A stretch of DNA of 64,000 nucleotides from the NCBI GenBank assembly GCA_031769625.1, contig JAUIMM010002011.1:186001-250000 (forward strand). Reading direction: 5' to 3'. The notes under the pieces are model-generated. The model saw only the letters and a program-made list of their open reading frames with translations, ran no database searches and was not told the DNA's origin. Each line of letters begins with the position of its first letter. Position 1 is the first letter of the stretch. Origin of the DNA: Taudactylus pleione. Its lineage: Eukaryota; Chordata; Amphibia; Anura; Myobatrachidae. Both the position numbers and the translations under genes were made by a program. This document shows, in pieces, positions 56,747-64,000 of this stretch.

Positions 56747-58010
56747 ATCTAGTTTTGTAGAGTTGGTTGTCAGAACAGTTGCGCCTCAACCTCTGAAATT
56801 CTCCTTTCGGTAAGATTTTGGAAAGTGAGCGCTATCATGATGCAAAAGGCTGTTGGTAGTAGAAGATATTCGAAAGAGATCTGTATAGAGGTTGCCTTCT
56901 TTATCTTTGGATATCCGCAAATCAAGAAATATGATGGGTTGATCACTTATGTCATAGGTGATTTTTAGAATTAATGGATTGTCTTTCAGATGTTTAATGA
57001 ATTTATTAAAGTCTTCCTTGGTGCCATTCCAATACATGAGCACATCATCTATATAACGGAGTCAGGATAGTACATGGGTAGTTAGGGATTCATTCTCTTC
57101 TTGGAATACAAATTCACATTCCCAGTATCCTAGGAACAGGTTTGCATATGCGGGTGCGCAAACCGCACCCATAGTCATACTGAGTACCTGTAGGAAAAAT
57201 TTGTCACAAAAAGTAAAGTAACTTTTGTGGAGCACAAATTCCAGCAGCTCCAAAATAAATACATGAAAGTCTGTCATTCCTTCTGTTTCCAGAAATTGTT
57301 CGACTGCTTTTAAACCATCTTCATGTCTAATACACGTGTATTAGGATTCGATATCCAGACTCACTAATAGTTCTTCCTTTTCTAATTTAATATCATTAAT
57401 TTTGCTGTAGAACATAGCTGGTATCCTGTACAAATGATGGTAGTGTGGAGACATGATGTCTTAAGTGTACGTCTACGAAAGTGCTTGCTTGTTTGGACAA
57501 ACCACCTATGCCTGATACAATCAGTCTTCCAGATGGTATTTGTTTGTTCTTATGTACCTTCTGTATTTAATAGAGAGTATGAACCTTTGGTTTGTTGGAA
57601 ACTTTGAGAAACTCGAATTCTTGTTTTCTGATGGTTCCTTTCATGTATGCTCTTTCTATGATTTTCAGATAACTGTTGGAGAAACGTTCTGTGGGATTGA
57701 GAAGTATGTGTTGGTAACATGAAGTATCTTCTAGTAGGTCTCTTTTAGGTATAGTTCTGTTGGCCAGACAACAATGTTTCCACCTTTATCTGAGGCCTTA
57801 ATTACTACATTCTCCCAATGTTGGATGTCTTTCAAGGCCTTTCTTTCTTCTAATGTAAAATTGTCATATGGAAGGTGGAATTTACATGACTCTCTTTCAA
57901 GCATTAGTGTGTCCAAGTCTCTGGCAACCATATTTGTGAAAATCTTCACTTCTCTAAAATGCTCAATAATAGGTTAAATGATGTTAGACCAGTATGTGGA
58001 GGTGTAAATG
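56747..58010 (-). pseudogene. Penelope-like element, reverse transcriptase part
   Basis: Minus strand, from about 57977 to the LTR element at 56746. It contains an N-terminal part with DIQHWENVVIKASDKGGN, then KINDIKLEKEELLVSLDIES followed by a TAA (57341-57343) in motif A. Next are FFLQVLSMTMGAVCAPAYAN with GYWE, a TGA at 57062-57064, and RYIDDVLMYWNG with the catalytic Asp pair. The last part (IIFLDLRIS, KSYRKENF) leads into QRLRRNCSDNQLYKTRCD at the insertion point. Order and motifs are those of Penelope-like retroelements, which prime on nicked DNA and lack RNase H. Confidence 0.88.
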
Positions 58011-58187
58011 GTGTGGGATGGGAGAGGGTTTTTTACTTACATATGGGAGCTAAAAGCGTTTATTCTGACTTTTTACAAACTTTGTAAAAGTGTTTATAAA
58101 AACACTGCCAAATCACTGTACACGCATTTTCCTGTACCCCAAAATGCTGTAAAGACTTTAATTTTCTGAAAAACAATTACACTTCTC

Positions 58188-58832
58188 CCAGGTCACATGC
58201 ACTTCTCCCAGGACACAAGCACTTCTCCCAGGTCACATGCACTTCTCCCAGGACACATGCACTTCTCCCAGGTCACATGCACTTCTCCCAGGTCACATTC
58301 ACTTCTCCCAGGTCACATGCACTTCTCCCAAGTCACATTCATTTCTCCCAGGTCTCATGCACTTCTCCCAGGTCACATGCACTTCTCCCAGGTCACATGC
58401 ACTTCTCCCAGGTCACATGCACTTCTCCCAAGTCACATTCACTTCTCCCAAATCACATTCACTTCTCCCAGGTCATATTCACTTATCCCAAGGTGACATG
58501 CACTTCTCCCAGGTCACATGCACTTCTCCCAGGACACATGCACTCCCCAGGTCACATGCACTTCTCCCAGGACACATGCACTTCTCCCAGGTCACATGCA
58601 CTTCTCCCAGGTCACATGCACTTCTCGCAGGACACATGCACTTCTCCCAAGTCACATTCACTTATCCCAGGTCACATTCACTTCTCCCTGGTCACATTCA
58701 CTTCTCCCAGGTCACATGCACTTCTCCCAGGTGACATTCACTTCTCCCAGGTCATATGCACTTCTCCCAAGGTGACATGCACTTCTCCCAGGTCACATGC
58801 ACTTCTCCCAGGTGATATGCACTTCTCCCAGA
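58188..58832 (+). repeat. 20-bp minisatellite, over 30 units
   Basis: Units of ACTTCTCCCAGGTCACATGC with variants (GGACACATGC, AAGTCACATTC, GGTGACATGC) are repeated without interruption. Because 20 is not a multiple of three, all frames stay open over long distances, but no gene is implied. Confidence 0.97.
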
Positions 58833-58839
58833 TTTTGTA

Positions 58840-59400
58840 GAAAAGTCGCACAACCTTGATGTGGCTACCGCAAATTGTCATTTCTAATTGGATCTCGAAT
58901 TTCCCAGGTGCGCGTATTCGTATGTAACCGGGGTTCACCTTACCCTAGATGTTATTTCCTCAGGGGCATATTAAGAGAGGAGGGGGCGTGTGTATTCCCC
59001 ATCCGTGGCCCCCTCCTAGTCTGTGCCCGGAGTCTACTTATCTAATTTTATCCAGCGCTCCTGAAGTGTAAGCAGCTTTCAATAATAATGATACTCTGAA
59101 AGGATCAATACTAATACATTTTCAAATAAAAATGAAAGTGCTCTAGATGGTAAAAAAGGTATGTGGAGTATTTTGAGCAAGTTCAGTGTGTGAAATAAAT
59201 AAATCACGTTTGTAAGAATGAGAAAATAATGGATAGTTAAGGTAATATAAACAATAAATTATGCATAGATATGTATATTGAAAAGTAGCTAATTGCCAGA
59301 TCCACAAGTGCTGCAAGAAAACATGGTACATCGTACACAGAGACAAGGTGTTTATAGCCCTTTTCTTGAAAAAGTGGTGGATATAAATGTTTCAGACAGA
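58840..59400. other. No gene seen
   Basis: Mixed sequence with no coding region or transposon end I can support. Confidence 0.45.
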
Positions 59401-59401
59401 C

Positions 59402-60178
59402 TAATACCCCTTTCAGACATACCGAGATTCCAAAACGCTGGTAAAATGGCTGCGGTAGGAACACAGGACTTTGGATAGGTAAGTATAAAAAAGTATGGGT
59501 GCAGGGTATGCACCCATTATAGATACGACCCTGTATTTCCTTTTTCTGTTATACATGGTTATGACAGTATATGAACTTAACATGTAACATGTTCCCGGGT
59601 AGCCGACCCTCCAATCGACCAGGGAATTTCCCAGGACTTAAGTCCCGGGAAATTACCCTGCTCATGTCTGAATGGTGCTACTTGGGAATATACTCCCAGG
59701 CTTCACCAAACAGCTCCTGATTGGCTGGCCAAGGCTGCCTGCTGCATGGTGATGACATCATCAGCAGCAGCCGGAGAGAAACAGGAGAGATGACGGACAT
59801 ATTGCACATATTGCAACAGAACCACGATCTGGAATTGGTGAGGAGAGGGGACAGGAGAGGAGTGGCAATAAAGGTCTTTATTAAATAAAACTTTGTTTTG
59901 AAAACACAAATGTTGTGCCAAGTTACACCATTGAATTAATGTTGCATGACCTCTTTAATGTGTGCCAGAAGCATCCACTCTAAATGAGAAAATTGTGATT
60001 TTCTGTGTAGAAAATAGAAAAACCCTGCTTATGTCTGAAAGGGGTCTACCCGGGAATTTCACAGGTAGAAGATGTAGTGTGAAAGGGGGACTCAAACAAA
60101 TACCCAGGAATTTGCACAGGAGAAATTCCCGGGTCTGAGCAGGAAATTTCCTGGGTCTTATGTCTGAAAGGGGTATTA
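59402..60178. mobile_element. Inverted-repeat DNA element, about 777 bp
   Basis: TAATACCCCTTTCAGACAT at the left and its exact inverse ATGTCTGAAAGGGGTATTA at the right bound the element. Further internal copies of GTCTGAAAGGGG occur near 60033, and inverted words CCCGGGAA/TTCCCGGG occur inside. The target duplication cannot be resolved because the ends are themselves symmetrical. It has no gene and its superfamily is not assigned. Confidence 0.75.
59432..59580 (+). repeat. Duplicated segment, copy 1
   Basis: Starting at AAAACGCTGGTAAAATGG and ending near ATGAACTTAA, this segment is repeated with few changes at 60582-60712. Copy 1 lies inside the inverted-repeat element and has a short extra stretch after AAAATGG. 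Confidence 0.9.
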
Positions 60179-60199
60179 CAGGACAGTGCAGCCTCTGTC

Positions 60200-60400
60200 C
60201 CTACCATTACCCTACTCACAGCCTGTGGTCACTGGGCGGAGCTGTAGCGGTCTCCTCCTCTGCTATTGCTGACTCCGTTCAGCATAAAATGATAAGTCCA
60301 CCGGATGGCTCCCTTGTTAGAAATGTTGCGGTCGCGGCTCCAGCTCCGTGTGTAATCGGAGCTCAGGTCCCGGTGTGCTCAAGTGTCCCACGGTAAGGGA
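60200..60400 (+). other. GC-rich stretch ending in a possible splice donor
   Basis: The stretch is locally CpG-rich and ends in CCACGGTAAGG. No protein homology is seen in its open frame. It may be part of the repeat copies on each side rather than a gene. Confidence 0.2.
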
Positions 60401-60581
60401 ACATGGCTGCCTGCGATAGAGATGTCCTGAGTGTGTGTTTACATGTAATACACCAATGCATTTCGTGACTTCCTGTGACTTTTTCTCGGTTTGTGCCCGG
60501 AGTTTACTGTGCATGCGCAGGACGCTGGAAAAATGGCGCAGTAGCCATTTTCCTGGCGATTTCCCTGCTGTGCATGTGCAA

Positions 60582-60712
60582 AACGCTGGTAAAATGGATT
60601 TTGGATAGGTAAGTATAAAAAAGTATGGGTGCAAGGTATGCACCCATTATAGATACGACCCTGTATTTCCTTTTTCTGTTATACGCGGTTATGACAGTAA
60701 ATGAACTTAAGT
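60582..60712 (+). repeat. Duplicated segment, copy 2
   Basis: Second copy of the 59432-59580 segment, including TATGGGTGCAAGGTATGCAC and ATTATAGATACGACCCTG, lying outside the inverted-repeat element. Confidence 0.9.
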
Positions 60713-60719
60713 GCCTCCA

Positions 60720-61425
60720 CCCAAGTTTTAAAAGGAATGGATGATCTACAGGCTGGCTTGGGTCAACCCTTTATTAAATACTCTACTATGAATAGACAAA
60801 TAACATATTCTTCACTAGATGCTTGGATATAAATTCATAGAGACACATTAATAAAAGAAACAGAATGAGATCTAATTATCGTAGAGTGCTTCTGTAGGAA
60901 TGGCAATCATCAAACCTAAATGTTAAATAACATACAGTTTCTTGCATAAGCACCACTTTACTATGCTATAGTTTCCACAAAACTCTACTTCAGTACCCTT
61001 TTCTCATCCCTAAATAGGTCCTGGTGTTACCTAAGGCTAATACTGGTTACCAGCTATGCATTCCCTAACTTTACACTCCCCATATGCACCCTTACTTTAC
61101 ATACAACAATAGAAATATTACGCTATCTTACCAAGTTAATAACACTTCTTTTCAATAACCGACTATATTTATACTTTAAGTAGTAAACATAAAATGGCCA
61201 TACTGAGTTAAAGTGGTCAAGAGAGGTGAAGGAATACACACACACGCCCCCCTTTAGATTATAACTATATAAATTTGCACCCTCCCGTTTTTCAATAAAG
61301 GGACAGCGTGCCACCAAAATGGGTGTGGTCTCAAAAGGGGCGTAGTCACAAATAATAGTATCCCCAATTCAAAAATTAAAATTCTGCCACACAGTAGCAT
61401 AATCTTATTCACATTGCACTGCACA
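60720..61425. other. No gene seen
   Basis: AT-rich sequence without recognisable genes or transposon ends. Confidence 0.45.
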
Positions 61426-61429
61426 TAGT

Positions 61430-61950
61430 GCCCCTGATTCACATTACACCACATAGTAGTGTCCCTTATTCATGTTATGACACACAGTAGTGCACACATG
61501 GCCCACAGTAGTAGTGCCCCTAATACACATAATGCCCACATTAGTAGTGCCCCTTATACAATGCCCACAGCAGTAGTGCCCCTTATGCAATGCCCCCAGT
61601 AGTGTTGCCCCTTATGCAGTGCCCACAGTAGTCGTGCCCCTTATGCAGTGCCCGCATTAGCAGTGCACCCAGTGGTAGTGCACTTGATGCAGTGCCCCTA
61701 TTGGTAGTGCCATTTATGCAGAGCCCACAGTAGAGGTGCCTCTTACTATATGCAGTGCCCCCAGTAGTAGTGCCCATTGTGCAGAGTCCACAATAATGGT
61801 GCCCCTTATGCAGTGGCCAAAGTAGTGGTGCCCCTTATGCAGTGCCCCTTATGCAATGCCCCCATTAGTAATGCCCCCATTACTAGTGCCCCCAGTAGTA
61901 TTGCCCCCAGTAGTAATGCCCCCATTAGTAGTGCCCCCAGTAGTACCCCT
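61430..61950 (+). repeat. Imperfect 30-35-bp tandem array
   Basis: The words AGTAGTGCCCCTTATGCAGTG and TGCCCACAGTAGTAGTGCCC recur about fifteen times with insertions and deletions; toward the right the units shorten to CCCCCAGTAGTAATG. Confidence 0.85.
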
Positions 61951-61984
61951 TACACAAAAATAAACACAGAATACTTACCTTAAG

Positions 61985-63130
61985 CCCTGCTCCTGCATCC
62001 GCTGCCCTTCGACTGCTCCTTGGAACTATGGCAGAGACATCATGACGACTCTCCCTTCAACACTGTGGGAGTCGGAAGGCGGAGCTCTGGAGTGAGCTCC
62101 AGCCTCCGGCTGCCACTGTAGGGAAAGAGCTGGGTGCCCACTAGTAACAAAATCTCAGTGGGAACCCGCTAAATGGAGTAGGCAGCAGCGCCTCTTCAGC
62201 CTGGCGCCTCCCATGTGGCGCAGGGCTGGCTGAGCGCATTGCACCACTGCCACTGGCCGGGTAAGCTGGGCTGAAGGAGGTGGAAGTCATTCCGCCTCCA
62301 AACAGAACTGATGGAATGCAGTTCTGACCCACTTTAACCCCTGGTTATTACTAACAGTTAGAGTGCACTCTTTTAAATTTCAAACCCTGGCTTGGTATCT
62401 ATTACGTTAATTGTTCCTGAGAATACCATAGCTCCAGTTGCAGTATAGTTGCAGTATTCTTTTCCTGAATAGATATCACAATGTAACCACTAGTTACTGA
62501 AGCTGTGGTAAGTCAAATCTCAAGTTGTCAACAGGCTTTTCCTTAAAAATAAATACAAATTAACCTTGCGCTTAATGGGACACCTGGATCTGATTAAATC
62601 AAGTATCTCTAGCAGCCGTCCAGCACTAACACGTGGAGAATGCCTTTCTCCACAATAGAAAAACAATTAAAAAGTAGTGTAATGCTATGTGGCGCTCAAA
62701 ATACTAGAAGTACATGGTTCCAAATGATGTCAAAATAGTAATTTAATATTATTTTATTTTAGTAATAATAAGAAATATTTCACAATATGAATAATCAACT
62801 CACGGGAGTATATAACTAAATAAATAAATAAATAAAAACATTAATGCACATATCATAAAAAATAAAAAATGAAACACATAATAAACACAGACAGATCTTT
62901 CACATAATAAGAAAAGATACACTGTTGAAAAATGAATGTCGATACTTTGTAGGGAATCACAAAAATAAACAAAGTAACAATCTAGGGAATATAAAAGCCA
63001 TTATATTTAAGATAGCAAAGGCTATTCACAATTATGGTTCCTCCGAGCCATTTAATAATTGGGGGGGTTCCAACTTTTTTTGGTGCAGCAGATATTCCAG
63101 CCCTTGGATGACCTGGTTGTGGCTGGTTTT
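61985..63130. other. No gene seen
   Basis: A G/C-richer part around 61990-62300 and an AT-rich remainder with (AAAT)n steps near 62818-62836. No coding region is supported. Confidence 0.45.
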
Positions 63131-63133
63131 ACA

Positions 63134-64000
63134 TAGAGATGAGTGACTCGGTTTTGCTGAAAACCGAACACACCTGAACTTTGGGGTTCTGAGTCCAACC
63201 GAGACCTGACTCATGTCTTCTTGTTAGGAGCGAAATTTGGATCTAAAAACCGGATCTTGCATTTTTTGGATTGCATGTTAGTCTCTCCCTCGTGATTTCA
63301 GGTACCATTTCATACAGGAGAGTGTATGGAGAGGGTGTGGGCTGTAGTTCATGCTGTAATACTACATACTAGTCGCCATTAGAGAGAGTTGTAGGTAGAT
63401 AGAGAGTGTGTAAAAGCCTGCAGGCATCTTTGTCACTGTGTATGTTTGTTTGTCAGACACTAGCCAGCACCTGTAAACCAGTGCAAACAGGCTCTTGTGT
63501 ATCTTTCTTAGAAGTGAACTTGAAGGGAGCTGCACTTACAATTATTTTCCATAGTTATGCTATTTTCTTTTAGATTAGCAGGCGTCGGTTTTTGGTTTAT
63601 TTCAAAACCATCAGACAACAACGTTGGATTGCAGTCTAAAAAAACAGCAATTTAATAATACCCCCTTCAGTGTCCATATCCTGTCAGGCTTGCTGGAACC
63701 AGTAGGTCACTTGTAAAAAAAAAAAACAACAGTATTATTTAACAATTTCATTTAACTATTACCTCCACACCTAAAGCCCAGGGGGTGCAAAGAAGAGCCC
63801 TGGGCTATGTCCTTGGCATGGGGGGGTCCCCATTTTTTAAGGGGGATCTGCCCTTCTCAAGAGATTACAGTCCAGGACTGGCAGATTCCTGAATTCCAGG
63901 AGAATAAATCAGACTCCAATATACTGACAACTTCACAAGTGAAGTCTATTTATCATCTCATAATGACGATAGTGATGGAATATACTGTAAAGGAAAAAAA
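63134..64000 (+). mobile_element. Left end of a hAT-family element, running out of the window
   Basis: It begins TAGAGATGAGTGACTCGGTT with a small palindrome (GGTTTTGCTGAAAACC) and GGGGTTCTGAGTCCAACCGA. This is the same plan as the left end of the miniature at 8065 and the inverse of the right end of the foldback at 7735. The other end is not in the window, so extent and target duplication are unknown. The part near 63770-63850 (CCCAGGGGGTGCAAAG, GGGGGGTCCCCATTTTT) resembles internal foldback sequence. Confidence 0.55.

Noticed and set aside
55510..58832. Regularly spaced repeats that could suggest a CRISPR array
   Set aside because: Units are head to tail without unique spacers, and the context is a vertebrate genome. 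These are minisatellites.

Overview
The window looks like nuclear DNA of a vertebrate with a repeat-rich genome, most likely an amphibian (probably a frog). The reasons are one host gene with vertebrate-type splice sites and long introns, plus a mixture of chromodomain Ty3/gypsy (sushi-like) LTR elements, a Penelope-like element, Tc1 and mariner relics, many hAT and PIF/Harbinger miniatures, a tRNA-derived SINE and abundant satellites. There is no bacterial or viral gene organisation. The species assignment is inference.

The only host gene I recognise is at the left. Three plus-strand exons (3333-3477, 12815-12912, 13764-13865) encode the last 114 residues of a sodium-coupled neutral amino acid transporter (SLC38/SNAT family), best fitting SLC38A4. 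The 9.3-kb intron between the first two exons is filled by transposons: a 306-bp hAT miniature, a 3.28-kb hAT foldback element with an 8-bp target duplication, a 290-bp relative of it, tandem arrays and a dead hAT transposase. From 13.9 to 22 kb the DNA is 3' UTR and intergenic sequence with three miniature transposons.

From 22,465 to 28,233 lies a nearly complete, inactivated sushi-like Ty3/gypsy element on the plus strand (LTRs, gag, protease-RT-RNase H-integrase, chromodomain, 5-bp target duplication ATTAG). Next come a 1.1-kb pentanucleotide satellite (29.6-30.8 kb), a GC-rich possible promoter/first exon (32.1-32.5 kb), a spacerless 188-bp palindrome, a mariner remnant, a SINE nested in a hairpin, a dead Tc1 transposon (40.0-41.5 kb) and a cluster of Harbinger-type miniatures (44-47 kb).

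From 49 to 58 kb a minus-strand Penelope-like element (reverse transcriptase plus GIY-YIG nuclease) is split by a second sushi-like element (49,718-56,741, minus strand, target duplication ATCAC). The LTRs of this second element carry a 55-bp minisatellite with about 7 copies on one side and 16 on the other. The right end holds a 20-bp minisatellite (58.2-58.8 kb), an inverted-repeat element, an imperfect 30-35-bp array (61.4-61.95 kb) and the start of another hAT-family copy at 63,134.

The most informative result is that the two sushi-like elements have different primer-binding sites. Each is complementary to the predicted first bases of its own transcript, 30 bp downstream of its own TATA motif. 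This is the signature of tRNA-independent self-priming. One element also keeps an intact GGGAAAT slippery heptamer for -1 frameshifting between gag and pol. I found no evidence for a wholly new biological system; the window is one transporter gene end in a transposon-dense landscape.
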